This document shows positions 17,963 through 27,356 of a stretch of 64,000 bases of DNA, piece by piece. The stretch comes from Anaeromyxobacter sp. (GTDB lineage: Bacteria; Myxococcota; Myxococcia; Myxococcales; Anaeromyxobacteraceae). The stretch covers positions 682,001 to 746,000 of the forward strand of contig JADKCZ010000002.1 in NCBI GenBank assembly GCA_016718565.1, written 5' to 3'. The translations under genes were made by a program, and so were the position numbers. The notes under the pieces are model-generated. The model had not been told where the DNA came from and did no database searches. It saw only the letters and a list, made by a program, of their open reading frames with translations. Position 1 is the first letter of the stretch; each line of letters begins with the position of its first letter.

Positions 17963-18895
17963 ATGCTCCAGTTCTTCCTGGCCAGCGCCCCCATCTTCGC
18001 CGTCGTGGCGCTCGGCTTCGCCGCGGCGCGGCTCCGGCTGGTGTCGCCGCAGGGCTTCTCGGCCTTCGCCGCCTACGCCTTCAACCTGGCGCTGCCGGCG
18101 CTCATGACCAGCATGCTGGCCCGCCAGCCGCTGGGCCAGGCCTTCGAGCCGCGCTTCTTCGCGGCCATCCTGGCCTCCGGGCTGGCCGTCTTCTCGGCGG
18201 TGGCGCTGCTCACCCTGCGGCGCGGGCGGGCCGGCCTGGCGGTGGCCGGCTCGCACGCCCAGGCGGCCACCGGCGGCAACCAGGCCTTCCTCGGCGTGCC
18301 GCTCATGCTGGCGGTGGTGGGGGAGCGGGCCACCGGGCCCATCGCCATGGCCATCCTGGCCGAGGCCGGCATCCTGATGCCCCTGGGGCTCGCCTGCATG
18401 GGGCTGGGCCACCCGCGCGCCGGCGCCTCCCGCACCCTGGCCGGTGTGCTGGCCCGGGCCACCTTCCTCAACCCCATCGTCCTCGGGGTGGCGGCGGGCG
18501 CGGCGCTCGGCCTCCTCGGGGCTCGGCTGCCGGGCCCGGTCGATCGGCTCCTCACCTTCCTGGGCGGCTCCGCCGGGCCGGTGGCCCTCTTCGCCCTGGG
18601 CGGCACGCTGGCCGGCCAGCGGCTCGGGGAGGGCCTCGGGCCGGTGGCCGGCCTGGTGGCGGCCAAGCTGGTGGCCTACCCGCTGCTCGCCTGGGCGCTC
18701 CTGTCCGGCGCGGGGCTCGGCCCGGACTGGGTGGCCTCCGGCACGCTGGTGGCCGCCCTGCCGACCGCGGCCTACGCCTTCGTCTTCGCGCAGCGCTTCG
18801 ACGCGGCGCCGCAGCGGATCTCGGCCGCCATCCTGCTCTCCACGCTGGCCGGGGCGGTCTCCTTCCCGCTGACCGCCTGGCTCGTGCTGCCCTGA
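17963..18895 (+). CDS. AEC family (auxin efflux carrier-like) transporter (310 aa)
   Basis: The protein has about ten hydrophobic segments, beginning MLQFFLASAPIFAVVALGFA, with the family-typical NLALPALM and a second repeat NPIVLGVAAGAALGLLGARL, plus the AGPVALFALGGTLAG stretch. AEC carriers are inner-membrane exporters or importers of organic acids such as malate or malonate; the substrate here cannot be deduced. The length is normal (about 310). It starts at ATG 17963, 61 bp downstream of the beta-helix gene. Confidence 0.85.
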   Translation: MLQFFLASAPIFAVVALGFAAARLRLVSPQGFSAFAAYAFNLALPALMTSMLARQPLGQAFEPRFFAAILASGLAVFSAVALLTLRRGRAGLAVAGSHAQAATGGNQAFLGVPLMLAVVGERATGPIAMAILAEAGILMPLGLACMGLGHPRAGASRTLAGVLARATFLNPIVLGVAAGAALGLLGARLPGPVDRLLTFLGGSAGPVALFALGGTLAGQRLGEGLGPVAGLVAAKLVAYPLLAWALLSGAGLGPDWVASGTLVAALPTAAYAFVFAQRFDAAPQRISAAILLSTLAGAVSFPLTAWLVLP

Positions 18896-19112
18896 CCGAC
18901 CGGGCCCTCCGGAGCCACTTGCCGCGGCTCCCGGCGCCGTGCGAGGCTCCGCCCCCTCCCCAGCCTCGGCGCCTCGACTTGTGTAAGCAAACTCTCTGCT
19001 CCAGGACAGCGGGTCGACAGTCCCATAGACCAGCGGCATGGCGTCCGAGTGACGTCGACGTTACCCCTCAGGACGTGCCTTCCTCACCTCGAACCGAACG
19101 GACACGCGCCAC

Positions 19113-20615
19113 ATGAGCAGGATCCTCTTCATCGGCCCGCCCTACCTGTGCTGGGGCGTCCAGGTCATCGGGACGTGGCCGCCGCTCCAGCTCGCCTACC
19201 TGGCGGGGACCGCCGAGCAGGCCGGCCACACGTGCCGCATCTACGACGCGATGAACAAGTACACCACCTTCGAGGACATCCGCGCCGAGGTGGCGTCGTT
19301 CAAGCCCGACGTGGTGGTGACGCTCGACTACCTGCCGGTGACGGGCGCCATCAGCACCGCCACGGTCCCGGCCGCCCTGCAGGCGCTCACGGTCGCCAAG
19401 GAGGTGGACCCCCGCATCGTCACCATGATCGGCGGGCCCCACCCGACCTTCATGTACCAGGAGATCTTCGCCGACCCGGCCAACCGGGTGGACTTCGTGC
19501 TGTGCGGCGAGGCCGAGGAGACGCTGCCCGAGCTGGTGGCCGCCCTCCCCTCGGGGAACGTCGCCGGCGTCATGGGCATCGCCTACGTCCGCGACGGCCA
19601 GGTGGTCGCCACCCCGCTCCGCCCGCACATCCAGGACCTGAACACCCTCAAGCCGGCCTGGCACCTGCTCGACTGGAAGGACTACCACTACAACATCGAG
19701 CCGTGGGGGCGCATGGCGTCGATGCTCACCTCGCGCGGCTGCATGATGGGCTGCTCCTTCTGCAGCCACCGGCAGTTCTGGCGCGGCGACTGGCGGGCGC
19801 GCGATCCCAGGAACGTCATCGAGGAGATGCACCAGCTCGTCGACGTGCACGGCGTCGAGTTCATCACCCTCATCGACCCCTACCCCACCAACGACCCGGT
19901 GCGCTGGGAGAAGCTCCTCGACCTGCTCATCGCCGAGAAGATGAACGTCCGGCTGCTGATGGAGACGCGGGTCGAGGACATCATCCGCGACGAGGCCATC
20001 CTCCCGAAGTACCGCGCGGCCGGGGTGATCCACCTCTACCTCGGCGCCGAGGGCAGCACCGACGAGATGCTGGTGACGCTCAACAAGGGCACCAGCGTGG
20101 ACCAGAACAAGCGCGCCGTGGACCTGGCGCGGCAGCACGACATCATGACCGAGGCGTCGTTCATGATCGGCGGCCCGCTGGAGACCTGGAAGTCGGTGCA
20201 GGCCACCATCGCCGAGGCCATCCGGGTCAACCCCGACATCGCGGTCTTCCCGGTGCTGACGCCCATGCCGTTCACGCCCATCTACCAGCAGTTCAAGGAC
20301 CGGGTCCGGGTCACCGACTGGTCGAAGTACAACCTGGCCACGCCCATCATCGAGCCCTTCGACATGACGCTGGAGGAGGTCATGGTGGCGCTCGGCCAGT
20401 GCTACATGACCTTCTACGCCCAGAAGATGCACGAGGTGATGCGCCTGCCGGACGGCTTCAAGCGCCGCTACATGCTGAGCGCCTTCCAGGAGATGATGAA
20501 GGGCTACCAGGAGCACTTCTCCTTCCTGGGCATGAAGATGCCGCAGATGCACGGCCACCCCGGCGGCCACCCAGCCGGCCACCCGGGCGGCCACCCGCAC
20601 GGGCAGCCGACCTAG
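19113..20615 (+). CDS. Cobalamin-type (B12-binding domain) radical SAM protein with a His-rich tail (500 aa)
   Basis: Residues 1-170 form a B12-binding-like Rossmann fold (ILFIGPPYLCW, VVVTLDYLPV, IVTMIGGPHPTFMYQE, DFVLCGEAEETLPEL), but I see no DXHXXG cobalamin-ligand motif. The radical SAM cluster CMMGCSFC (CX3CX2C, Cys210/214/217) sits in TSRGCMMGCSFCSHRQFW and is followed by a barrel to about residue 400. The enzyme should reductively cleave SAM; the substrate is unknown. The last 20 residues are HGHPGGHPAGHPGGHPHG-like, a possible metal-binding tail. It is flanked downstream by a terminator. Confidence 0.85.
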   Translation: MSRILFIGPPYLCWGVQVIGTWPPLQLAYLAGTAEQAGHTCRIYDAMNKYTTFEDIRAEVASFKPDVVVTLDYLPVTGAISTATVPAALQALTVAKEVDPRIVTMIGGPHPTFMYQEIFADPANRVDFVLCGEAEETLPELVAALPSGNVAGVMGIAYVRDGQVVATPLRPHIQDLNTLKPAWHLLDWKDYHYNIEPWGRMASMLTSRGCMMGCSFCSHRQFWRGDWRARDPRNVIEEMHQLVDVHGVEFITLIDPYPTNDPVRWEKLLDLLIAEKMNVRLLMETRVEDIIRDEAILPKYRAAGVIHLYLGAEGSTDEMLVTLNKGTSVDQNKRAVDLARQHDIMTEASFMIGGPLETWKSVQATIAEAIRVNPDIAVFPVLTPMPFTPIYQQFKDRVRVTDWSKYNLATPIIEPFDMTLEEVMVALGQCYMTFYAQKMHEVMRLPDGFKRRYMLSAFQEMMKGYQEHFSFLGMKMPQMHGHPGGHPAGHPGGHPHGQPT

Positions 20616-20627
20616 CGGCCGCGGACA

Positions 20628-20657
20628 GAGGGCGCCCCCGGCACCGGGAGCGCCCTC
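20628..20657. terminator. Bidirectional terminator between convergent genes
   Basis: GAGGGCGC at 20628-20635 pairs perfectly with GCGCCCTC at 20650-20657, and the loop CCCCGGCACCGGGA can add CCCGG/CCGGG pairs. It lies in the 53-bp gap between the radical SAM gene and the convergent small secreted-protein gene. There is no T-run, as usual in such GC-rich genomes. Confidence 0.65.
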
Positions 20658-20668
20658 GAGACCGGCGA

Positions 20669-21001
20669 CTACCGGCGACCGTGGTCGCGGCCGTACCCGC
20701 CGTCGCGATCGCGGCCGTAGCGGTGCCGGTCGTTGCGGTGGCTCCGGCGGTGATCCCGCAGCTGGCTGGGCTCCTGGCGGTACTGCCGCCAGGACCGCCC
20801 CTCGCGGTAGTGCCAGCGGTTCCCGTACCAGTAGGACGCGTGGCCGTCGTGGTAGACGGGCCGGGTGGTGGCGATGAACCAGGCCGGCGGCGTGTTGATC
20901 CGCACCTGGATCTGCGCCTGCGCCGGGGAGGCCGCCAGGCAACCGGCGATGGCACCGGCCAGCAGCGCGCCCTTCAACATCCGTTCGAGCGTTCGGGTCA
21001 T
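20669..21001 (-). CDS. Small secreted Arg/His/Tyr-rich protein (110 aa)
   Basis: A clear signal peptide (MTRTLERMLKGALLAGAIAG, cleavage near AQA) precedes QIQVRINTPPAWFIATTRPV and HYREGRSWRQYRQEP. The chain ends in a very basic tail rich in RDR, HR and YGR repeats. Such tails may bind nucleic acids, metals or anionic polymers, but this is speculation. It lies 7 bp downstream of the Spy-like gene on the same strand, so the two are probably one operon. Confidence 0.7.
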   Translation of the reverse strand: MTRTLERMLKGALLAGAIAGCLAASPAQAQIQVRINTPPAWFIATTRPVYHDGHASYWYGNRWHYREGRSWRQYRQEPSQLRDHRRSHRNDRHRYGRDRDGGYGRDHGRR

Positions 21002-21008
21002 GGGTTCC

Positions 21009-21896
21009 TCACTTGGCTGAGATGGTGGGGTGCTGGCCGGCGTGCGCCCGGACCTGCGCGGCCAGCACGACGCGCTGCTCCGGCGACAGCATGGGGGTCA
21101 CGGTCTCGTAGAAGATGGCCATCCGCGAGGCCCCGTGGCTCCCCAGGCGGCCGTTGGCGTACGGGAGGGTCACCGTGGCGTCGAAGGTCGGGCGCTCGAA
21201 GGCCTGGGCGAACTCGACCATGGCCGGGTCCACCTTGGCGCGGTCGTAGGTGCCGGCGCGGCCGGCCAGCGCGGTGTGCAGCGCCGCCGACATCTTCTCG
21301 ACCTGGTCCGGCGAGAGGCCCAGGTCGACGGTGAGGCGCGCCAGGCGGCCGCCCCGCACCCGGCTGGCCGCGCCGTCCTCGTTGGTGGCCTCGCGCCAGA
21401 CCTCGTAGTGGGCCTGGACCTTCTCGGCGAGCTCGCCGCGCTCGGCCGGGGTGAGGAGCGCGTGGAGCTGGTTCAGCCCCCCGACGCTGCAGGTGCGCAC
21501 CCCGGCGTCGGCCGCGTCCAGCTCGACGAGGATCCCGTCGACCTTGGCCAGGTCGACGGCCCCGGCGGTGATGCCCTCGGCGAGCGTCAGGTGCAGGCGC
21601 TGCTGGATGGCGCCAGCGGGCGCCATGCACACGTACATGTCCCGCTGGAGCTGCAGCACCTGCGGGCGCTGGGCGTCGTCCGGATCGAGCGTGTCGAGGC
21701 TCATGGCGATGAACTGCGTGACGCCGCCGCGGTGCTGGTGGCGGTGGTGCTCCCGCAGCCCGGCCTCGGCCAGGTCGTCGTCCGCCTGGGTGTCGGTGGC
21801 CTGGGCCTGAAGCTCCGGCGCGGGCGCCGTGGTGGTGCAGGCGCCGAGCCCCAGGGCGGTCATCAAGGCAAGCTGGTGCAGACTGGGCATTTCCAT
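21009..21896 (-). CDS. Spy/CpxP-like periplasmic lipoprotein (295 aa)
   Basis: A lipobox (LGLGAC) follows the signal segment. The mature protein is helical and carries two copies of an LTxxQ-like motif: LTPAERGELAEKV and LSPDQVEKMSAAL, with a third LSPEQRVVLAAQV near the end. LTxxQ repeats define the Spy/CpxP family of periplasmic chaperones and metal or stress sensors. An HRHQHRGG stretch after the lipobox could bind metal. The start is ATG 21896 with AAGGAGGG just upstream; a second ATG at 21890 is equally well placed. Confidence 0.7.
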   Translation of the reverse strand: MEMPSLHQLALMTALGLGACTTTAPAPELQAQATDTQADDDLAEAGLREHHRHQHRGGVTQFIAMSLDTLDPDDAQRPQVLQLQRDMYVCMAPAGAIQQRLHLTLAEGITAGAVDLAKVDGILVELDAADAGVRTCSVGGLNQLHALLTPAERGELAEKVQAHYEVWREATNEDGAASRVRGGRLARLTVDLGLSPDQVEKMSAALHTALAGRAGTYDRAKVDPAMVEFAQAFERPTFDATVTLPYANGRLGSHGASRMAIFYETVTPMLSPEQRVVLAAQVRAHAGQHPTISAK

Positions 21897-22127
21897 GTGC
21901 CCTCCTTGTGTGCTGGTGAAGTTGGGTGGTGCTGGCCGGGCCTGCGACGGGAGCCAGGTCCTCGCGGCCAGCAGTGCACGCGCCACGCCACGGGCCGGAG
22001 CGGCAGGAAGACGCGGCCTTCCAGGTGGGCCGGCGCCGGCGCCGCGCGGCACGGACGTTCGCCGACCGTTCGGAGGCGCCTCGACCAGCCCCTGCGGGGA
22101 AGCCCGCCAGGGTCGTCCGGCCGGGCC

Positions 22128-22727
22128 TCAGTTCAGGTGGAAGCGCCAGCCGAGCAGCAGCGCCAGGGTGTCCTGGCGCGTGGCGTTGGCGGCCGACCCG
22201 GCCACCTCGGCGAAGAGGGCACCCCCGTCGAGCCGCACGAGCTCGACGGTCCCGGCGGCGTGGAGGGCGAGGTCGTACGCCCGCATCGAGCCTGAGGTGG
22301 CCCGCCTGACGTCCACCCAGACCCAGTCCAGGCCGGCGGCGAGGCCGAACCGCCCGTGCTCCACGCCCAGGAGCGTGCCCATCCTCCCCTGGTACCCGGC
22401 GAGCCCCTGCGGCGTCTCCGCCACGCGACCGGCCAGGTGGAACCCGATGCGGACCCGGAAGCCGTCGCCGGGGAGCTCGCGCGGCGCCAGCAGCACCCCG
22501 ACCTCGATGGCCGGGCCGGAGAAGGGGACCTCCTGCAGCCGCGCCGACTCCCACCCCCCCGCCGCGGTGAGCGAGGCGCGCCAGGCCGTCGAGCGGGCCG
22601 GGGCCGGGAGGTCCTGCTGCGAGGGCGGGGGCGCCAGCACCGGGGCGGGCCGCGGCGCCTCGGCCGGCTCCTGGGCGCGGGCGACGGGCCACAGGGTGAC
22701 TGCGAGCGCGGCGGCCAGGGCCCTCAC
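22128..22727 (-). CDS. Secreted, probable outer-membrane protein (199 aa)
   Basis: The GTG at 22727 overlaps the stop of the upstream gene as GTGA, so translation is probably coupled; the mature protein starts after MRALAAALAVTLWPVARAQE. The rest shows alternating strands (FRVRIGFHLAGRVAE, RFGLAAGLDWVWVDVRR, LFAEVAGSAAN) and ends LLLGWRFHLN, as in small barrel proteins. Function is unknown. It is the last gene of a three-gene minus-strand run (24340 to 22128). Confidence 0.7.
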   Translation of the reverse strand: MRALAAALAVTLWPVARAQEPAEAPRPAPVLAPPPSQQDLPAPARSTAWRASLTAAGGWESARLQEVPFSGPAIEVGVLLAPRELPGDGFRVRIGFHLAGRVAETPQGLAGYQGRMGTLLGVEHGRFGLAAGLDWVWVDVRRATSGSMRAYDLALHAAGTVELVRLDGGALFAEVAGSAANATRQDTLALLLGWRFHLN

Positions 22728-23086
22728 GGCAGGCACACCGGGGTCCACGGGGAGGTGGTGGGGAGGGTGTCCAGGCTCGCCTCGGCGCGGGCGCAGGCCC
22801 CGGACTCGACGAGGACCTCACAGCTCCGCCCGGTGAGGCAGCGGGCGTCGGCCAGGTCGAGGCCGACGTCGTCGCAGCCCATGAGCTCGTCGGAGGTGTC
22901 GTCGCAGGAGAGCATGGCCCCCGAGAACCCTGGGCAGCAGGCCATCAGGTGGGCCTTGGCCTCCTCGCAGGCCAGCTCGTGCCTGGAGATGCCCGGGCAC
23001 ATGGTGAAGGCCAGGAGGAGCAGCGGCCAGGCAGGAGGGCGGGAGCGCACGTACCGATGGTACGATGCCTCGGCCGGACCGTCCAC
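22724..23086 (-). CDS. Small Cys-rich secreted protein (up to 120 aa)
   Basis: A hydrophobic segment (PPAWPLLLLAFTMCPG) is followed by a Cys-rich body (LACEEAKAHLMACCPG, MLSCDDTSDELMGCDDVG, CLTGRSCEVLVESGAC), about ten cysteines in all, suggesting a disulfide-bonded envelope protein. The GTG at 23086 lies 4 bp after the previous stop; a GTG at 23050 would give a more usual signal peptide, so the start is uncertain. Its stop overlaps the next start. No family was recognised. Confidence 0.65.
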   Translation of the reverse strand: MDGPAEASYHRYVRSRPPAWPLLLLAFTMCPGISRHELACEEAKAHLMACCPGFSGAMLSCDDTSDELMGCDDVGLDLADARCLTGRSCEVLVESGACARAEASLDTLPTTSPWTPVCLP

Positions 23087-23089
23087 CCC

Positions 23090-24340
23090 TCAGATGTCGA
23101 TGTCGTCCGCCCCGGAGATGAGCAGGTCGAGCCCCGGCACGGGCACGCCGCGGTTCACCTCGTAGAAGTCCACGTCGCGCTCCAGGAAGTGCTGCAGCGG
23201 GGTGGTCGACAGCCAGCGCAGGGTGGCCAGGTTGACGGAGCCGCCCGCGGCCGGGAAGGTCCAGGCGGCGTTCCACCCGGCCACTCCCGAGAGATCCGGC
23301 AGGGCGTAGCTGGTGGCGCTGCCGAGCCACTCCTTCGAGACCCAGGCGTACCAGATGGCGTACGGCGTCCCCTGGTGCGCCGCCACCAGCAGGTCGCCGA
23401 CGAAGGGTGGGCAGCGCGCCGGCGCGGCGTAGGCCAGGCCGGTGAAGCTCCGCGTCGCCTGGGCGAAGGTCGGGGCGTACCGGGTGATCCCGGTGAAGTC
23501 CATGGTCACCTCGGCGGGCGGCGCGCGGGCGTCGAGGTTCTTGTGCCACTGGGTGTGGCCCCCGTCGGTGAGCGAGCCCTGGAGCCAGAGCTGGTCGCCC
23601 GCCAGGAGCCCGGCCGACGGGAGGAGCAGCGGGCCGGCCGTGCCGGCGTCGAGCTCCCCCAGCTGGACCCGCGTGCCGTTCCGGGTCAGCAGCCCGCTGG
23701 CGAGCCGCCCACCCACCGCGGTCGCCGGCACGGTGGCGAAGGGCGCGGCGCCGGCGAAGTCGGCCTCCACGCCGCCGAGGGAGGTGTCGCCCGACAGGTC
23801 CCGGCGGATGAACAGGAAGCGGCTCCGGGTGGAGAAGTCCGGGGAGAACTCGACCCCCATGAAGTCCAGGGTGCCCGGGAGCATCGGGAAGTTGCTGAAG
23901 GTGCGCGGCGAGCCGCTGGTGGAGCTGTTCACCTGGTTGGTCACCAGCATCGAGTAGTACGGGGGCGCCAGGTTGGAGACCGTGCCGGACAGGAAGGCGT
24001 AGGTCAGGGCGGGCGGTTCGAAGACCCGCCGGATCGAGGTCACCTCGCCGGTGGTGAGCTGGTAGAGCCGCACCTGGGCGTCGGGCGCCACCAGCGCCAC
24101 GCCGTACCGCCCCGCCGCCTCGAAGGTGTAGACGGCGCCGTCGGAGGGCGAGGCCGGCGCCAGCCGCCGCCAGCCGGTGCCGTCGTCCACCGCGACGAGC
24201 TGCGCGTCGGTGGTGATGGTGACCGTGACCGGCGGCGTGGCCGGACCGGACTCCTTGCCCCCGGAGCAGCCGCTCGCCGAGAGGAGCGCGATCAGGGCGC
24301 CGGCCAGGACCCCGAGGAGACGCTTCGCCGATCGACCCAT
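23090..24340 (-). CDS. Lipoprotein with DUF4397-like or beta-rich content (416 aa)
   Basis: The product begins MGRSAKRLLGVLAGALIALL with a lipobox SASGC. The mature part is beta-rich (VTVTITTDAQLVAVDDGTGW, YTFEAAGRYGVALVAPDAQV, FLFIRRDLSGDTSLGGVEAD) with no motif I can assign firmly; carbohydrate-binding or Ig-type folds are possible. ATG 24340 is preceded by GGGTGAGG. It heads the three-gene run that ends at 22128 and is divergent from the zincin lipoprotein gene. Confidence 0.7.
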   Translation of the reverse strand: MGRSAKRLLGVLAGALIALLSASGCSGGKESGPATPPVTVTITTDAQLVAVDDGTGWRRLAPASPSDGAVYTFEAAGRYGVALVAPDAQVRLYQLTTGEVTSIRRVFEPPALTYAFLSGTVSNLAPPYYSMLVTNQVNSSTSGSPRTFSNFPMLPGTLDFMGVEFSPDFSTRSRFLFIRRDLSGDTSLGGVEADFAGAAPFATVPATAVGGRLASGLLTRNGTRVQLGELDAGTAGPLLLPSAGLLAGDQLWLQGSLTDGGHTQWHKNLDARAPPAEVTMDFTGITRYAPTFAQATRSFTGLAYAAPARCPPFVGDLLVAAHQGTPYAIWYAWVSKEWLGSATSYALPDLSGVAGWNAAWTFPAAGGSVNLATLRWLSTTPLQHFLERDVDFYEVNRGVPVPGLDLLISGADDIDI

Positions 24341-24587
24341 GGCCTCACCCCCGGTGAACTCCGAACCTGCCGACCATTGTCGGCGGTCCGGGCCGGAAAA
24401 GGGGGCGGAGAGTGGGGAGCCCCCCGGCGGGGCCCGCACCATCCGGGCTGCTTCAAATCGTCGCTCGCCTGCTCATGGTATCGACACAGCGTCGAACGGG
24501 AGGCTCACATGGGCCACCGCGCCCGGCACGCCACCGCTCCACTCGAGCGCCAGCTGGAGCCCGCCCGAGGCGCACCGGGGGAACACC

Positions 24588-27356
24588 ATGTCCGCCACCC
24601 GCGCGCTGTTCCTGGCCGCACCGTGGATCCTGGCTCTCGCCACCTCCGCCTGCTCCTCGGGCTCCCCGGACCAGCCGCCGCCCGGCCGGTGCGCCGGCGT
24701 GGTGTGCGCCGCGATCGACGCCTGCCACCTGGCCGGCGCCTGCGATGAGGCCACCGGGACCTGCTCCCAGCCCACCGCTCCCGACGGGGCGAGCTGCGCC
24801 GGCGGCACCTGCTCGGCGGGGGCCTGCCTGCCCACCGACCGCAGCGCCTGCGGCGACGGCCTGCACTCCGCCGGCGAGACGGGCGTGGACTGCGGTGGGA
24901 CCTGTCCGGCCTGTCCGAACGGCCAGGCCTGCGGCGGCGCCGCCGACTGCCTGAACGGCGCGTGCCGCGGGGGGCAGTGCGCCACCGCGGCGGCGGCGCT
25001 GACCGCGGACGCCGGCCCCGACCTCACGGTGGCCGGCGGCGCCCAGGTCTCGCTGGACGGGACGCGCTCCCTCTCGCCCGCGGGCGCCGTCGCCACCTGG
25101 CGCTGGGCGCAGGCGGCGGGCCCGGCCGTGACCCTCACCGGCGCCGACACCCCTCGCCCCGGCTTCCTGGCGCCGGCCGTCGACGCGGCCGGCGAGGCGC
25201 TCACCTTCACGCTCACGGTGGGGGACGGCGCCGGGGCCACCGCCTCGGTCGACCTGTTGGTGGAGGTGCGCCAGCCCGCCGCCCTGCCCACCCCCACCAC
25301 CAGCACCGGACTCATCCGCCGGGCGCTGGCGGAGGGACGCCTCGATCGCGACACCGCCGCGCAGTACCTGGCCTTCTCGGTGTACGGCGACGCGCGGCTG
25401 CCGGCGGCCTACCAGGGCGGCGAGCGCGGCCCCTCGGGCACGGGCGCCCTGAAGCTCGTGGCCGAGGAGTTCCCCACCCTCTCGCCGGCCGCCCAGCAGG
25501 TGGTGCGCCCCTTCCTGCTCCCGGCCATCGCCCCCGGCAGCTGGTACTCGCTCCGCCAGCGCCCGTCGCCCGGGGCCGCCGGCGCGCGGCCGGCCGCCGC
25601 GGCCCCCGCCGCCCCGGAGTGGCGGTGGGTGGTGGGCGCGCACGTGGCCGTCTACTACCTGAGCGACCTGGCCGGAGGCCTGGCCACGGCCACGGCGCTC
25701 CGGGACGAGATCGAGGCCAGGATCTGGCCCGGCCTCCTCGCCGTGTGGAGGGCCGACCACCTGCCCATCCTGGCCGACGCCCTGGTGCCGAGCGCCGACT
25801 TCCACGGGGTGCGCGGCAAGCTGAACATCATCATCGCGCGGGGCCTGGCCGATTCCGGCGTCGAGCAGCCCTACCTCCGGCCCCCCTCCCCCTCCTGGAT
25901 CCAGCTCCAGGAGGGCCTGCCGCTCACGGGCAAGAGCCCCCCGGGCCTCTTCCAGAGCGCCGCCCACGAGATGACCCACTCGGCCCAGGACAGCTACGCG
26001 CAGGCCGAGCGGTACTCGCAGGCGCAGTGGATCTTCGACGGCATCGCCACCTGGGCGGAGGACGACGTCTACCCCGACGTCGACACCGAGCAGGAGTACA
26101 CCAGCCACTTCCTGGACCGGCCCGACCTGTCGCTCGACGACGCCGACTCCATGCACGCCTACGCCAGCTACCTCTTCTTCCAGGGCATGACCCGCGGGCT
26201 CGGCACCCGCGACTTCGTGCGCCGGGCCTTCGACAACTTCCAGCGGGAGAAGGCGCTGGCCGCGGTGGACCACGCCTTCCAGATGGGCATCGGCTTCAAC
26301 TTCCAGTGGGGCCCGTTCATGGAGCTGGCCTGGAACCGCGACCCCGCCTCGGGCTTCTGGGCGGCGGACGGCCTGGAGCTCGGCGCCAGGGCCAGCGAGG
26401 TCCCACCCACCGAGGTGCGGATGGCCGGCGGCGAGCTGCAGCTGGAGCTGGAGGCGGCGGTGCAGCACCTGGCCACCCGCTACCACCACCTCACCCTGCC
26501 CGACCCGACGGCTCGCCAGCTCTACTTCTACGACGGCCTCACCTACCCCCTGATCGAGTTCACCGACGTCGACGGCTCCACCTTCCTCATCCCCGACTCG
26601 ACCGCGGGTGACGACCCCATGCGCTTCCTCGACGTGGCCACCCGGCTGCTGGAGCTGCGCGACGGCTCCTGGCAGCGGCCCGCGGCCTCGCCTGCGCCGG
26701 GCGGGCTGATCGCCTGCCAGGACGACCCGGGCGCCCGGCTCGACGAGCTGATGATCGCCTTCGGCGACAGCGCCCCCAGGAAGGGCCACCGCCTGAAGCC
26801 CGAGGGGCACCTGCCGCGCCTCTGGGTGAGCAACATCGGCTGCTACCGCTGGCAGGGCACGGTGACCGCGGTGACCAGCCAGGCCGCCCTGCCCGGCCCG
26901 ATGGAGCGGATCACCGCCGCGGTGGAGTTCCTGCGCGACCCCGCCTACGACATGGCGGGCCAGCCCTTCTTCCGCCTGGCCCACGGGCAGTTCACCTGGG
27001 CGATCTCCGGCACGGTGGACGACTGCACCTACGCCGGCCAGGACGCCTGGAGCGACGACGGCCTGCAGGCGGGCGTGCTCACCTTCAGCCCGCAGGTGAT
27101 CAGCGGGCGGCTCCACCGCGCCTACATGGGCGGGGGCTCGGGCCACCAGGCCAGCTACACCCTCACCTGCGTCGACCCCGAGGGGCGCACCACCGTCACC
27201 TCCCACACCACCACCGTCACCTGGCTCGACATGGTGCGCGACGCCGATCCGGACTGGGTGCCCCAGGTCTCCGCCGACGGCCTCCAGGCCTCGGCGAGCG
27301 CCGACAACGGACAGCTGGTCTACCAGTGGAGCTTCACCTCCACCCCGGGCCCCTGA
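24588..27356 (+). CDS. Lipoprotein zincin metalloprotease-like protein with Cys-rich and PKD-like domains (922 aa)
   Basis: After lipobox ATSAC come Cys-rich EGF-like segments (residues about 35-135, e.g. CGDGLHSAGETGVDCGGTC). A PKD/Ig-like domain follows (ADAGPDLTVAGGAQVSLDGT, to about 225). A zincin-like region near residue 460 contains HEMTHSAQDSY, an HExxH motif with a downstream acidic helix (IFDGIATWAEDDVYPDVDTE) as in gluzincins. The C-terminal third is beta-rich with paired cysteines. It is probably a surface-anchored peptidase. ATG 24588 gives the signal peptide; the open frame starts further upstream but without a signal. Confidence 0.75.
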   Translation: MSATRALFLAAPWILALATSACSSGSPDQPPPGRCAGVVCAAIDACHLAGACDEATGTCSQPTAPDGASCAGGTCSAGACLPTDRSACGDGLHSAGETGVDCGGTCPACPNGQACGGAADCLNGACRGGQCATAAAALTADAGPDLTVAGGAQVSLDGTRSLSPAGAVATWRWAQAAGPAVTLTGADTPRPGFLAPAVDAAGEALTFTLTVGDGAGATASVDLLVEVRQPAALPTPTTSTGLIRRALAEGRLDRDTAAQYLAFSVYGDARLPAAYQGGERGPSGTGALKLVAEEFPTLSPAAQQVVRPFLLPAIAPGSWYSLRQRPSPGAAGARPAAAAPAAPEWRWVVGAHVAVYYLSDLAGGLATATALRDEIEARIWPGLLAVWRADHLPILADALVPSADFHGVRGKLNIIIARGLADSGVEQPYLRPPSPSWIQLQEGLPLTGKSPPGLFQSAAHEMTHSAQDSYAQAERYSQAQWIFDGIATWAEDDVYPDVDTEQEYTSHFLDRPDLSLDDADSMHAYASYLFFQGMTRGLGTRDFVRRAFDNFQREKALAAVDHAFQMGIGFNFQWGPFMELAWNRDPASGFWAADGLELGARASEVPPTEVRMAGGELQLELEAAVQHLATRYHHLTLPDPTARQLYFYDGLTYPLIEFTDVDGSTFLIPDSTAGDDPMRFLDVATRLLELRDGSWQRPAASPAPGGLIACQDDPGARLDELMIAFGDSAPRKGHRLKPEGHLPRLWVSNIGCYRWQGTVTAVTSQAALPGPMERITAAVEFLRDPAYDMAGQPFFRLAHGQFTWAISGTVDDCTYAGQDAWSDDGLQAGVLTFSPQVISGRLHRAYMGGGSGHQASYTLTCVDPEGRTTVTSHTTTVTWLDMVRDADPDWVPQVSADGLQASASADNGQLVYQWSFTSTPGP

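Noticed and set aside
20550..20612. DNA repeat near the end of the radical SAM gene
   Set aside because: It is simply the coding sequence of the His/Gly/Pro tail, in frame with the gene; it is not a separate element.
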